Shown in pieces: positions 18,274 to 27,522 of a DNA stretch of 64,000 nt; the stretch's first letter is position 1, and each line of letters starts with the position of its first letter. The stretch lies in NCBI RefSeq assembly GCF_014844055.1, contig NZ_CP062167.1, positions 4,063,001 through 4,127,000 on the forward strand. The letters run 5' to 3'. The translations under genes and the position numbers were made by a program. Source of the DNA: Aureimonas sp. OT7. Its GTDB lineage: Bacteria > Pseudomonadota > Alphaproteobacteria > Rhizobiales > Rhizobiaceae. The notes under the pieces were generated by a model. The model was not told the origin of the DNA, made no database searches, and saw nothing but the letters and a program-made list of their open reading frames with translations.

Positions 18274-18544
18274 GATGCAGTCTCTGCCATGTTTCCCGAC
18301 TCTCGCATCGTCCGCCCGAAGCTGCGCCACGCCATCGTAGCGGACCGCATGCCGATCGGCCGCGATCACCCGACCACCGAGACATAGGATGGCCGCGCCC
18401 GGATCAACACCGAACGTAGGTCCTTGAAACTCGGAGTCGAAGAAGCCGCCCCCATGGGTTGCGCGCACAGCTCGGAAACGACGCGCTTGACCGCGACATG
18501 ATATCATATAGTCATCCGCATGTTTTAATCCAGGATTCGGTATC

Positions 18545-20077
18545 ATGATGATCGCCAGGGTTCGCACGGTGGCCTTTCAGGGCGTGGAAGCCATTCCCGT
18601 CGATGTCGAGGTGATGGTGGCACCGGGCAAAGTGGGTATCCAGATCGTCGGGCTGGCCGACAAGGCAGTTGCCGAAAGCCGCGAGCGGGTCCAGTCCGCG
18701 CTTCATGCGTCGGGGCTGGCGATGCCGCCCAAGCGGGTCACCATCAATCTGGCGCCAGCCGACCTGCCCAAGGAAGGCAGCCACTATGACCTGCCGATCG
18801 CGCTGGGGCTGATGGCCGCGCTCGGCGCAATTCCGCCGGGAGAGCTTTCCGGTTACGCGGTGCTGGGAGAGCTGTCATTGGACGGCAGCATCGTGCCGGT
18901 CAACGGTGTGCTCCCGGCTGCAATGGCCGCCAATTCCGTCGGTCTGGGGCTCATCTGCCCGCATGCCTGCGGATCGGAAGCCGCCTGGGCCAGCGCCGAC
19001 ATGCGTATCGTGGCCGCCGGCAACATCATCCAGATCGCAAACCACTTCCGGGGCACGCAAACGCTGGAGCGTCCGACGCCCATCATGCGCGCAGCCCCGG
19101 CATCGTCGCTGGACATGGCCCATATCAAGGGCCAGGAGGAGGCACGGCGCGCATTGGAGGTTGCGGCAGCGGGCGGACACAACCTTCTGTTCTGCGGGCC
19201 GCCCGGCTCCGGCAAGTCGATGCTCGCCCAGCGCCTGCCATCCATCCTGCCGCCTCTGTCGCCCCGCGAACTGCTGGAGGTCTCGATGATCTCCTCCATC
19301 GCCGGGGAACTGGCCGAGGGACGCCTGTCGACCCGCCGGCCGTTTCGCGCCCCTCACCATTCGGCCTCGATGGCGGCGATGGTCGGCGGTGGGCCGAAGG
19401 CACGCCCGGGAGAGGTGTCCATGGCGCACCAGGGCATCCTGTTCCTGGACGAACTGCCCGAATTCTCACCGGCCGTGCTGGATTCGCTGCGCCAGCCGAT
19501 CGAAAGCGGCGAAGCCGTCGTCGCGCGGGTCAACCACCGCATCACCTATCCGGCACGCTTCCAGCTCATCGCGGCGATGAACCCGTGCCGGTGCGGCATG
19601 GCGGGCGAGCCGGGCCATGTGTGCGCGCGGGGGCCGCGATGCCAGAGCGATTATCAGGCCCGCGTTTCCGGACCGTTCATGGACAGGATCGACCTGCGCA
19701 TGACCGTGCCGGCCGTGACGGTGGCCGACCTGATGGTCCGGAAATCGTCGGAAACGTCTGCCGACATCGCGGAGCGGGTCGCCGCCGCGCGGCTGATCCA
19801 GCATCGCCGCTACAGCGCGATGGGCCTGGCCGAAGGCTACGTCAATGCCCGCTGCTCGGCCGCCGAAATCGAGGCAGCGGCCGCGCTGGACGCAGATGGC
19901 CGTGCAATGATGGGGGCGGCGGCCGACCGCCTGCGGCTATCGGCGCGCGCCTTCCACCGCATCCTCAAAGTGGCGCGCACCTTGGCCGACCTCGACGGGG
20001 AAGAACCGGTCGGACGGCAACATCTGGCCGAGGCTCTCGCCTATCGCGTCGGGCCTCAGGCCACCACGGCGGCTTGA
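18545..20077 (+). CDS. comM: YifB-family Mg chelatase-like AAA ATPase / ComM (510 aa)
   Basis: ComM is a hexameric helicase that drives branch migration of incoming DNA in transformation; the family is widespread also in non-transformable species. Order of domains: N-terminal Lon-protease-like ChlI domain (about 20-140), then the AAA core with Walker A GPPGSGKS at 218-225, Walker B ILFLDELPEFS, and a cysteine set NPCRCG / CARGPRC that may bind zinc, then the C-terminal Mg_chelatase_C domain. The gene ends inside the 3' end of the convergent kinase gene, with a 22-base overlap. Confidence 0.92.
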   Translation: MMIARVRTVAFQGVEAIPVDVEVMVAPGKVGIQIVGLADKAVAESRERVQSALHASGLAMPPKRVTINLAPADLPKEGSHYDLPIALGLMAALGAIPPGELSGYAVLGELSLDGSIVPVNGVLPAAMAANSVGLGLICPHACGSEAAWASADMRIVAAGNIIQIANHFRGTQTLERPTPIMRAAPASSLDMAHIKGQEEARRALEVAAAGGHNLLFCGPPGSGKSMLAQRLPSILPPLSPRELLEVSMISSIAGELAEGRLSTRRPFRAPHHSASMAAMVGGGPKARPGEVSMAHQGILFLDELPEFSPAVLDSLRQPIESGEAVVARVNHRITYPARFQLIAAMNPCRCGMAGEPGHVCARGPRCQSDYQARVSGPFMDRIDLRMTVPAVTVADLMVRKSSETSADIAERVAAARLIQHRRYSAMGLAEGYVNARCSAAEIEAAAALDADGRAMMGAAADRLRLSARAFHRILKVARTLADLDGEEPVGRQHLAEALAYRVGPQATTAA

Positions 20078-21078
20078 GACCCGGCAAGAAGCGCGGCGAA
20101 CTCCGGCTGGTCCGCCAGCCGAACCTGCGGCCGTGGGCCCATCTGCCGGATGATATGGGCCGCAGCGGTAGCACCCAGTGCGGCGCTGGAGCCGTGGTCC
20201 AGCCCGGCCGTGTAGCCGCGCAGGAAACCGGAAGCGAACAGGTCGCCCGCCCCTGTCGTATCGGCGACGTCCGCGACGCGCCGTGCGGGATAGGCCGCCT
20301 GTGCGCCCCCCTCCACCACGACACATCCCTTTTCGCTGCGTGTGACCACGGCCACCTTGCGCGTGTCGCGCCCGATGGCATCGAGTGCGGTCTGCAGGTC
20401 GCGGGTCTCGTACAGGGCCAGCGCCTCCTCCTCGTTGGCGAAGACGATGTCGACCGTGCCGGAACGCATCAACTGGAGGAACTCCTCCCGGTGCCGGTGC
20501 ACGCAGAACGAGTCGGAGAGCGTCATGGCAACCTCGCGCCCCGCGGCGTGCGCCGCCGCCGCGGCCTTCAAGATACCCTCCTTGGCGCGTGGCGGGTCCC
20601 AAAGATAGCCTTCGAAGTAGCAGACCTTCGCCGCAGCGACGATCGTCTCGTCGACATCCTCCGGACCGAACTCGACGCAGGCGCCGAGATAGGTGCACAT
20701 CGAGCGCTCTCCATCGGGCGTCACGAAGATCATGCAGCGCGCCGTGGACGGACCGTTACGCAGTGGCACCGACTCGTAATGGGCGCCGACGGCACGGATG
20801 TCATGGGTGAAGATGCCGCCGAGGGTGTCGTCGGCCACCTTGCCGAAATAGGCCCCGCGACCGCCCAGCGACGCAAAGCCTGCCAGCGTATTGCCGGCAC
20901 TGCCGCCGGACATCTCGATCGCCGGTCCCATGCCCCCGTACAGCGCGATCGCCCGCGCCTCGTCCACCAGCGTCATCGCACCCTTTTCCACGCCGAGCGT
21001 TTCGAGCGCGGCGTCGTCGGTACGCGAAAGCACATCGACGATGGCATTGCCGATGGTCAGAAGATCGAATTCCTGCAT
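20056..21078 (-). CDS. PfkB-family carbohydrate/adenosine kinase (340 aa)
   Basis: Members of this ribokinase family phosphorylate sugars or nucleosides; close relatives in Hyphomicrobiales are called adenosine kinase. The N-terminal GNAIVDVLS block and GGSAGNTLAGFASLGGRGAYFGKVADD stretch form the substrate and lid region. The C-terminal DTTGAGDLFASGFL segment holds the catalytic aspartate and anion hole. The ATG at 21078 is chosen because the fold begins with EFDLLTIGNA. The substrate is inferred only from family likeness. The last 22 bases overlap the end of comM. Confidence 0.88.
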   Translation of the reverse strand: MQEFDLLTIGNAIVDVLSRTDDAALETLGVEKGAMTLVDEARAIALYGGMGPAIEMSGGSAGNTLAGFASLGGRGAYFGKVADDTLGGIFTHDIRAVGAHYESVPLRNGPSTARCMIFVTPDGERSMCTYLGACVEFGPEDVDETIVAAAKVCYFEGYLWDPPRAKEGILKAAAAAHAAGREVAMTLSDSFCVHRHREEFLQLMRSGTVDIVFANEEEALALYETRDLQTALDAIGRDTRKVAVVTRSEKGCVVVEGGAQAAYPARRVADVADTTGAGDLFASGFLRGYTAGLDHGSSAALGATAAAHIIRQMGPRPQVRLADQPEFAALLAGSQAAVVA

Positions 21079-21249
21079 GAACGCTCTCGTCAGGATGGGA
21101 AACAGGCGCTTGGATAACCCTTCCCGGCACATTTGGCGAGAGGAACCACCACCGCCCCTTAAAGCATTGAAGAATATTAAATCTCAGGTTTCTTTTGGCG
21201 CCACGCGAAATAGCGTCAAGTAGGCGTCCCTGACCTATAGGTTCCGTCC

Positions 21250-24006
21250 ATGGTAGCGCCCCTTACGCCCAGCCCGTTCGCAAACTCCGTCTCTTACGCC
21301 CTGGTGTCGCGCGGCGCGACGCTGCCCGTCGCACGGGGGCGCTCGATGCAGATCGAGGCGCAGCCGCGCGGCCACTTCAGGCTGGTCAAGATCACCGAAC
21401 GCGGCGAGGAAGCCGTCGATCGCGTCATCGCGATGTCCACCCCCGACAACGATCTCGTGCTGCTGACCGACGATGGCACGAAGATCGTCGTGCGCAACTT
21501 CTTCGCCACCGAAGGCGTCTCCGTCGAGCTGCCGCAGCAGGACGGGCAGGCCAGGACGATCGACGGGTCCACGCCGCGCCCGACGTCCTCCTCCGGCGGT
21601 TTCGATGTCCTGCACACCTATGGCGACGGGCAGGCGCTGGCCAGCCTGGCCCACGACTTCGCGGCCCAGTACGACGTCCTTGCCGCAGACCGGTTCGAGC
21701 TTTCGACGCAGTCATTGAACCATTCTCCGCTGGCTGCGGGCTTCTCGCCGCAGACGCTCGTCCTTATCGGCGGGGCGCTGCTCGGCGGCGGCATCCTCGC
21801 CGCCGCCGGCGGTGGAAGCGGCGGCGCGGCTGCGACGGCAACGGACCCGTCCACAGGTCCGTCCCCGGACACGACGGCGCCGAAAACCCCCAGGCTGACG
21901 ATCGATCCGGTCACCGGCGACAACTATCTCAGCGACGGCGAGCTGTCAGGCGCGATCACCGTTTCCGGCACCGCCACCGACATCGCCGACGGCACCTCGG
22001 TCATCGTATCTTGGGGTGCGGCCCGCGTGACGGCGGTCGTGGAGGACCAGGCATGGCAGGCCACGTTCGAAGCGGGAGCCATTCTCGCCACCGCCGACTA
22101 TACCAACATTTACGCCATGACCGGAGAGACGGTCGCCGGCGCCAAGGTGACGATCTCGGCGCTCGAGCGGCCTTCGCTGTCGATCGATGTCGTTTCGAGC
22201 GACGATCAGGTCACCGATGCGGAGCGCAGTTCCGGTGTGACGGTGAGCGGTGTTGCGTCGAACGTCGAAGCCGATTCGATTGTCGTCGTCGAATGGGGTA
22301 CGACGACGAAAAGCGTGACCCCGTCCGGTACCGGGCGCTGGTCCGTAACCTTCACCGAAGACGAGATTCCGCAGGATACGGCCGACGCCACCTTTACGGT
22401 CCGCGCAAGCGTGGGGGGCTTTGCCCTCGCCTCGCGCGATGTACGGATTGCGGCGTCCCCCGTCGATCCGGAGCCGCAGATCGCCCGTATCACGATAGAT
22501 GCCGTCTCCGGTGACGACGCCGTAAGCTACATCGAGCGCGGCTCCGACGTGACAGTCACGGGCACGGCCGAAAACCTGGCGGACGGTGTCCAGGTGACGG
22601 TCTCGTGGGGGCAATCGAGCCGGCAGGCCAGCGTGACGAACCATAGCTGGAGCGTGGTCTTCACGCCCGGGGACATTCCCGTGCAAGATGCCACCATCCA
22701 TGCCGCCGCGGCGGACGGAACGCAGAGCCCGCCCACCGACAGCCGCGCCGTCTCGGTTGCATACCCGATCGTGACGGCATCCGACCTCGACCGGGACATC
22801 GGTGGCTTCGCGGTGATGAGCCCGGTGACCGGACAGGGAATCGGAGCCCTGGTCGCGGCCGCAGGCGATGTAAACGGAGACGGGTTCGACGACATGCTCG
22901 TCGGTACGGCTTCGGGAAGCACGGCCTATGTCGTGTTCGGAAGCAGCATCCGCGCCGCGTCGGGCCAGGCGGGCACGGCCGGCCTGCCGGCCCTGGAGAT
23001 CCGCTCCCAGACCGGCGCGGGCAACCACCTGACGGCCGTTTCCGCCGCAGGCGACGTCAATGCGGACGGCTTCGCCGACCTGATCGTGTCGGTGGATGGC
23101 GGATCGCACCCGGACCGTGCCTATGTCGTCTTCGGCAAGAGCACGACGCAGGCGGTCAGCCTGTCGAACATAGCCGCAGGGAACGGGGGATTCGCGATCG
23201 AGATCCCGCAGGACCAGGACTCCCTGTCGGTCAGCGCCGGCGGCGACATCGACGGCGACGGCCTGGCCGATCTTCTGGTCGGAGCTCCAACCGCATCCGG
23301 GCAGCCCGGCGGCGGCGGGGCCTATGTCATCTATGGCTCGACGTCGGGTGCCTTCGCACATTCGGCGTTCACGCAGACCGGCGGCGTCGGCGACGATGTC
23401 ATGTCCGACGCCGGCCAGCCTGCAGTGATCGCCGGCGGCGCGGGCGACGATACGTTATCGCTGTCGCGTGGCGGGTCCATCGGGCTTGGCGGGGCCGGAG
23501 ACGATACGCTCGTCATCGGCATCGATTTCCTGCTGGAGGGCCTCGCCGGCGCCGTGAACGGCCGGATCTCGCATCTGGATGGCGGCAGCGGGGTGGACAC
23601 GCTCAAGATCGTCGGCAGCGGAATCGTTCTCGACCTCACGGCCCTCCAAAACCCCGGCATAGGCCTCGAGCACGGAGCCGGACGACTGTCCGGCATCGAG
23701 CGCGTCGACCTGACCGGCTCGGGCGACAACCGGTTGAAGATATCCATAGAGGACATCATCGACCTGTCCTCGGCCAACGTCTTCAACGCGGGCAACGGGT
23801 GGACGGGCCTTGCCGCTACGGTTCACGACCATCAGATGGTCATAAACGGAAACGCGGGCGACCGAGTGGAGCTGGCATCCCAACTGGGTTGGAGCAGCGG
23901 CGGCGACGCAACCCTGGACGGCGTCATGTACCACATCGTACGCAATGCATCCGCCGGCACGGCACTCTATATACAGGACGGAGTCACCGGACCGCTGACG
24001 ATCTGA
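21250..24006 (+). CDS. BapA-like secreted adhesin with Ig-like, FG-GAP and RTX repeats (918 aa)
   Basis: This is probably a type I-secreted surface or biofilm protein. An N-terminal prefix domain (about 1-160) leads to a hydrophobic glycine stretch (169-192), as in BapA/LapA-type adhesins. Three Ig-like repeats follow at about 214-303, 308-402 and 412-505, each opening with an xLxIDxVxxDD pattern and a VSWG/VEWG strand. Three FG-GAP calcium loops come next (DVNGDGFDD 540-548, DVNADGFAD 602-610, DIDGDGLAD 666-674). RTX nonapeptide-like GGxGDD motifs lie near 711-752, and the C-terminal domain (about 780-918) resembles those of alphaproteobacterial RTX proteins. No Sec signal and no type I exporter genes are nearby. 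Confidence 0.85.
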   Translation: MVAPLTPSPFANSVSYALVSRGATLPVARGRSMQIEAQPRGHFRLVKITERGEEAVDRVIAMSTPDNDLVLLTDDGTKIVVRNFFATEGVSVELPQQDGQARTIDGSTPRPTSSSGGFDVLHTYGDGQALASLAHDFAAQYDVLAADRFELSTQSLNHSPLAAGFSPQTLVLIGGALLGGGILAAAGGGSGGAAATATDPSTGPSPDTTAPKTPRLTIDPVTGDNYLSDGELSGAITVSGTATDIADGTSVIVSWGAARVTAVVEDQAWQATFEAGAILATADYTNIYAMTGETVAGAKVTISALERPSLSIDVVSSDDQVTDAERSSGVTVSGVASNVEADSIVVVEWGTTTKSVTPSGTGRWSVTFTEDEIPQDTADATFTVRASVGGFALASRDVRIAASPVDPEPQIARITIDAVSGDDAVSYIERGSDVTVTGTAENLADGVQVTVSWGQSSRQASVTNHSWSVVFTPGDIPVQDATIHAAAADGTQSPPTDSRAVSVAYPIVTASDLDRDIGGFAVMSPVTGQGIGALVAAAGDVNGDGFDDMLVGTASGSTAYVVFGSSIRAASGQAGTAGLPALEIRSQTGAGNHLTAVSAAGDVNADGFADLIVSVDGGSHPDRAYVVFGKSTTQAVSLSNIAAGNGGFAIEIPQDQDSLSVSAGGDIDGDGLADLLVGAPTASGQPGGGGAYVIYGSTSGAFAHSAFTQTGGVGDDVMSDAGQPAVIAGGAGDDTLSLSRGGSIGLGGAGDDTLVIGIDFLLEGLAGAVNGRISHLDGGSGVDTLKIVGSGIVLDLTALQNPGIGLEHGAGRLSGIERVDLTGSGDNRLKISIEDIIDLSSANVFNAGNGWTGLAATVHDHQMVINGNAGDRVELASQLGWSSGGDATLDGVMYHIVRNASAGTALYIQDGVTGPLTI

Positions 24007-24023
24007 CCGAGGTACTGTCGCAT

Positions 24024-24752
24024 ATGATACTTTCCTCCGCCCGCCTTGCCCTGCGCGACATCGTCTCGCCGCCGTTCCGCTCGACCCTGTGGAAGGTGCT
24101 CGGCCTGACGGCCGTGGTGCTGGTGGCACTGTGGTTCGGCGTGCGGTGGCTGTTCGCGGCGGTGGCCATTCCGTTCTTCGCCGACTTCGCGCCGGACATG
24201 CCGGCCTGGATCGACAATGCCGGCGCCTTCGCCGGCATCGCGGCGGGTATCGTCCTGGCAGTCCTGATGGCCTTTCTGATCGCGCCCGTCAGCGCCATCA
24301 TCGCCGGACTGTTCCTCGACGACGTCGCCGAGGCGGTGGAAAGAAAGGATTATGCAGACCAGCCGGAGGGCCGCGCCTTGCCGTTGGTGCGCGGCATGGT
24401 CCTGTCCGTCAAGTTCTTCGGCATCGTCATCCTTGGCAACCTCATCGCCTTCGCGCTGCTGTGGGTGCCGCTGGTCAATGTCGGCGCTTTCTTCGTGGTC
24501 AACGGCTACCTGCTCGGCCGCGAATATTTCCAGTTCGCGTCCCTCAGATACCGCTCGGAAGACCAGGCAGCCGCCATGCGCAACCGTAACGGCGGGCGTA
24601 TCTTCATTGCCGGCCTGGTCATTGCCGCGTGCCTTGCAATTCCCATTGTCAACCTGCTCACGCCGCTCTTTGCCGCCGCGATGATGGTGCATCTGCACCA
24701 GAAACTATCCCGGCGCGAAGGCGGTGTTCCCCAACCCGGCCCGGTTATCTAG
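24024..24752 (+). CDS. EI24/CysZ-like membrane protein (242 aa)
   Basis: The EI24 domain family includes CysZ, a sulfate permease. The protein shows four main hydrophobic stretches (about 25-52, 69-95, 132-165 and 195-225), a family-typical layout, with a conserved APVSAIIAGLFLDDVAEAVE block. The ATG at 24024 follows the adhesin gene by 17 bases on the same strand, so cotranscription is possible though no shared role is evident. Its last four bases overlap the end of the convergent nth. Sulfate transport is only a family-based guess. Confidence 0.8.
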   Translation: MILSSARLALRDIVSPPFRSTLWKVLGLTAVVLVALWFGVRWLFAAVAIPFFADFAPDMPAWIDNAGAFAGIAAGIVLAVLMAFLIAPVSAIIAGLFLDDVAEAVERKDYADQPEGRALPLVRGMVLSVKFFGIVILGNLIAFALLWVPLVNVGAFFVVNGYLLGREYFQFASLRYRSEDQAAAMRNRNGGRIFIAGLVIAACLAIPIVNLLTPLFAAAMMVHLHQKLSRREGGVPQPGPVI

Positions 24753-25507
24753 CCGACCGCCGTCACCGGCGGACGCGGCTGCTCTCCGGCAGGGCGTGTC
24801 TCCAACCGTATCAGCGGGGCCGGCACGTCGGTGGTCTTTACCTCGGCCTTGCACAGGTCGGCGATGATGCAGGCCGGGCAATCGGGCTTGCGCGCCTTGC
24901 AGACATAGCGCCCATGCAGGATCAGCCAGTGGTGGGCGTGTCGCAGATAACCATCCGGGATGATGCGCAGGAAATTGCGCTCGACCTCTTCCGGCGTCTT
25001 GCCCGGCGCGATCCGAAGCCGGTTGCCGATCCGGAAGATGTGGGTGTCGACGGCCAGCGTCTCCTTGCCGAAGGCCGTATTCAGGACCACGTTGGCCGTC
25101 TTGCGGCCGACGCCGGGCAAGGCTTCCAGCGCTTCGCGCGTATCGGGCACCTGCCCGCCGTGGTTTTCCACCAGCGATTTCGATAGCAGCCAGACATTGC
25201 GTGCCTTGTTGCGGAACAGGCCGATCGTGCGGATTTCCTCCCGGATGGCGTCCTCGCCAAGGGCTGCCATATCGGCCGCATTGTCCGCCCTGGCAAACAA
25301 TCCGCGCGTTACCCGGTTGACGCCGGCATCGGTGGCTTGCGCCGAAAGCACGACCGCGACAAGCAGGGTAAAGGGGTTCGTATGCTCGAGTTCCGGCTGC
25401 GGCTCGGGCCGCTGCACGGCGAATCTGCGGAAGATCTCGCCGATCTCCGCCGGGCTGTACGGGATTTTCGGCGCACGGGGCGCCCTCTTTCGCGCTGTCG
25501 GCGCCAT
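24749..25507 (-). CDS. nth: Endonuclease III (252 aa)
   Basis: Endonuclease III removes oxidised pyrimidines and cuts the abasic site in base excision repair. The helix-hairpin-helix LPGVGRKTANVV carries catalytic Lys136, and the catalytic Asp154 is in VDTHIFR. Four cysteines at 203, 210, 213 and 219 (C-x6-C-x2-C-x5-C) bind the [4Fe-4S] cluster. The ATG at 25507 is chosen because the preceding open frame is not family-like. The gene is divergent from the DUF2244 gene and the start codons almost touch. Confidence 0.95.
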   Translation of the reverse strand: MAPTARKRAPRAPKIPYSPAEIGEIFRRFAVQRPEPQPELEHTNPFTLLVAVVLSAQATDAGVNRVTRGLFARADNAADMAALGEDAIREEIRTIGLFRNKARNVWLLSKSLVENHGGQVPDTREALEALPGVGRKTANVVLNTAFGKETLAVDTHIFRIGNRLRIAPGKTPEEVERNFLRIIPDGYLRHAHHWLILHGRYVCKARKPDCPACIIADLCKAEVKTTDVPAPLIRLETRPAGEQPRPPVTAVG

Positions 25508-25550
25508 GGTGTATCCTGCTTTCTCAGTCTGCCCGACAGGTGAACCGAGG

Positions 25551-26045
25551 ATGCCGGACGAGGAAAGCGAAAACCCCAACGAGCGGCCGCTTTTCCACGC
25601 GCTGTTGACGCCCTATCGCTCGTTGGGGCGCAAGGGATTCACCGTCGTCATGGCCGGCTTCGGCGGCATCAGCCTCCTGACCGGACTGGTTTTTCTATCC
25701 AAGGGCGCCTGGCCCATCTTCGGCTTCTTCGGCCTCGATGTGCTCGCACTGTGGATCGCCTTCCGCGCCAACTACCGCGCCGCCCGCGCGCGGGAGGAAG
25801 TCAGCGTATCGCGCACGCGCCTCACGATCCGCAAGACCTCGCCCCGCGGCGATGTCCGCGAAGACAATTACAACCCGTTCTGGGCCCGGTTCGACGTGCA
25901 GCGTCACCACGAATTCGGTGTCACGCGGATGGCCGTTTCCGGCAATGGGCGCGCCACCGAGATCGGCTCCTTCCTGAACCCGGACGACCGGGAAACCTTC
26001 GCCGCCGAGTTCGGCCGCGCCCTGGCGACGGCCCGGCGCGGCTGA
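25551..26045 (+). CDS. DUF2244 membrane protein (164 aa)
   Basis: DUF2244 proteins are small membrane proteins of unknown role common in alphaproteobacteria. Two hydrophobic segments (about 31-50 and 56-72) are followed by the conserved VSRTRLTIRKTSPRG and FNPFWARFDV-type (YNPFWARFDV) blocks and a C-terminal soluble part. The ATG at 25551 with GAGG just upstream is preferred. An in-frame ATG at 25506 overlaps the start codon of the divergent nth. It converges on gpmA with seven bases between. Confidence 0.88.
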   Translation: MPDEESENPNERPLFHALLTPYRSLGRKGFTVVMAGFGGISLLTGLVFLSKGAWPIFGFFGLDVLALWIAFRANYRAARAREEVSVSRTRLTIRKTSPRGDVREDNYNPFWARFDVQRHHEFGVTRMAVSGNGRATEIGSFLNPDDRETFAAEFGRALATARRG

Positions 26046-26052
26046 ATCCGGC

Positions 26053-26673
26053 TCAGGCGTCCAGCACGTCCTTCGACGCCACCGAGGAATCGGCGTTCAG
26101 CTTGTAGACGATGGGTACGCCGGTCGCGATTTCCGCGTTGACGATCTCGTCCGGCGACAGGCCTTCCAGTGCCATCACCAGCGCGCGCAACGAGTTGCCG
26201 TGCGCCGCCACGATGACGTTGCCGCCACCCAGCACCTGCGGCTGTATGGTGTGGATATAGTAAGGCCAGACCCGCGCGCCGGTATCCTTGAGGCTTTCGC
26301 CGCCCGGTGGCGGCACATCGTAGGAACGGCGCCAGACATGGACCTGCTCCTCGCCCCATTTCGCCCGCGCATCATCCTTGTTGAGCCCGGAAAGATCGCC
26401 ATAGTCGCGCTCGTTCAGGGCCTCGCTGCGCTCCGTCGGGATCTCGGCCTGGCCAAGCGTCCCCTGAAGAAGCGACAGCGTGCGCTGCGCGCGCGACAGG
26501 TTGCTGGTGAAAGCCCGGTCGAAGACGAGGCCGGCCGCCTTCAACCGCTCGCCGGCGGCCTTTGCTTCTTCCACGCCCTTCTCGGTGAGGTCCGGGTCGC
26601 GCCAGCCGGTGAACAGGTTCTTGAGGTTCCAGTCACTCTGGCCGTGTCTTACGAGAACGAGGGTCCGCACCAT
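26053..26673 (-). CDS. gpmA: 2,3-bisphosphoglycerate-dependent phosphoglycerate mutase (206 aa)
   Basis: The enzyme interconverts 3- and 2-phosphoglycerate in glycolysis and gluconeogenesis through a phosphohistidine. The active-site [10 protein letters not shown] block holds His10, and the second histidine is in [11 protein letters not shown]. The family blocks [15 protein letters not shown] and [17 protein letters not shown] are present. The length is that of the shorter alphaproteobacterial form. The ATG at 26673 has GGAG five bases upstream; a GTG two codons earlier is less likely. Confidence 0.95.
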   Translation of the reverse strand: MVRTLVLVRHGQSDWNLKNLFTGWRDPDLTEKGVEEAKAAGERLKAAGLVFDRAFTSNLSRAQRTLSLLQGTLGQAEIPTERSEALNERDYGDLSGLNKDDARAKWGEEQVHVWRRSYDVPPPGGESLKDTGARVWPYYIHTIQPQVLGGGNVIVAAHGNSLRALVMALEGLSPDEIVNAEIATGVPIVYKLNADSSVASKDVLDA

Positions 26674-26690
26674 GTGCACTCCGTTGAATG

Positions 26691-27494
26691 TCAGATCGAA
26701 AGAACGTCACGCATGGAATACAGGCCGGGCGCCTGCCCGCCTGCCCAAAGCGCCGCCTTCACGGCGCCACGCGCGTAGATTGCGCGGTCGTCGGCGCGGT
26801 GCACCAGTTCGATGCGCTCGCCCTCCCCCGCGAAGATGACCGAGTGGTCGCCGATCACGGAACCGCCGCGCAGCGTGGCGAAACCGATGGCGCCGGTGGG
26901 CCGTGGGCCGGTATGACCGTCGCGCACGCGCACGGAGGCGTCGGAAAGGGCAGTCGCGCGCCCCGCGGCGGCGGCCTCGCCCAGAAGCAGCGCCGTGCCG
27001 GACGGCGCGTCCACCTTGTGACGGTGATGCATCTCGGCGATCTCGATGTCGAACCCATCGGCGCCCAATGCCTGCGCCGCGCGCTCCACAAGGGCCGCCA
27101 GCATGTTGACGCCGAGGCTCATATTGCCGGATTTGACGATCCGCGCGCCCGATGCGGCAGCCTGTGCCACCGCGGCGTCGTCCTGAGCGGAAAAGCCGGT
27201 CGTGCCGATGATGTGCACAAGCCCGTGCTGCGCCGCCAGTTCCGCGACGGCGATAGAATAGGCCGGGGCTGTGAAGTCCAGGATCCCGTCGGTATCCGCC
27301 AGGACGGGCTCCAGTGCATCGGTGACGATTGTTCCGATCTCGCCGAGGCCGGCAAGTTCGCCGGCATCGTGCCCCAGCACGGGAGAGCCCTTGCGCTCGA
27401 TGGCGGCAGCCAGCGTGACGCCCGGCGTCTCCTCGATGATACGGACGAGGTTCCTGCCCATCCGTCCGGCCGCCCCCAGAACGACGAGTCTCAT
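26691..27494 (-). CDS. dapB: 4-hydroxy-tetrahydrodipicolinate reductase DapB (267 aa)
   Basis: DapB reduces the product of DapA to tetrahydrodipicolinate with NAD(P)H, on the way to lysine and meso-diaminopimelate. The nucleotide-binding GAAGRMGR is at residues 8-15, the signature HHRHK at 156-160, and the substrate block [10 protein letters not shown] follows. The C-terminal [28 protein letters not shown] is family-typical. The gene lies 17 bases upstream of gpmA on the same strand, an order often kept in Hyphomicrobiales. Confidence 0.96.
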   Translation of the reverse strand: MRLVVLGAAGRMGRNLVRIIEETPGVTLAAAIERKGSPVLGHDAGELAGLGEIGTIVTDALEPVLADTDGILDFTAPAYSIAVAELAAQHGLVHIIGTTGFSAQDDAAVAQAAASGARIVKSGNMSLGVNMLAALVERAAQALGADGFDIEIAEMHHRHKVDAPSGTALLLGEAAAAGRATALSDASVRVRDGHTGPRPTGAIGFATLRGGSVIGDHSVIFAGEGERIELVHRADDRAIYARGAVKAALWAGGQAPGLYSMRDVLSI

Positions 27495-27522
27495 CCGTTA
27501 CTCTCCCGCATCGTCGACATGG

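Noticed and set aside
18498..18507. Palindrome ATGATATCAT before comM
   Set aside because: Short, AT-rich and without a fitting promoter spacing. The 271-base gap 18274-18544 shows no convincing promoter or RNA element.
21079..21249. TTGAAG-N17 box pair before the adhesin gene
   Set aside because: The -10 partner (TTCTTT) is poor. TTAA repeats nearby have a 14-base spacing, so they are not a CtrA site.
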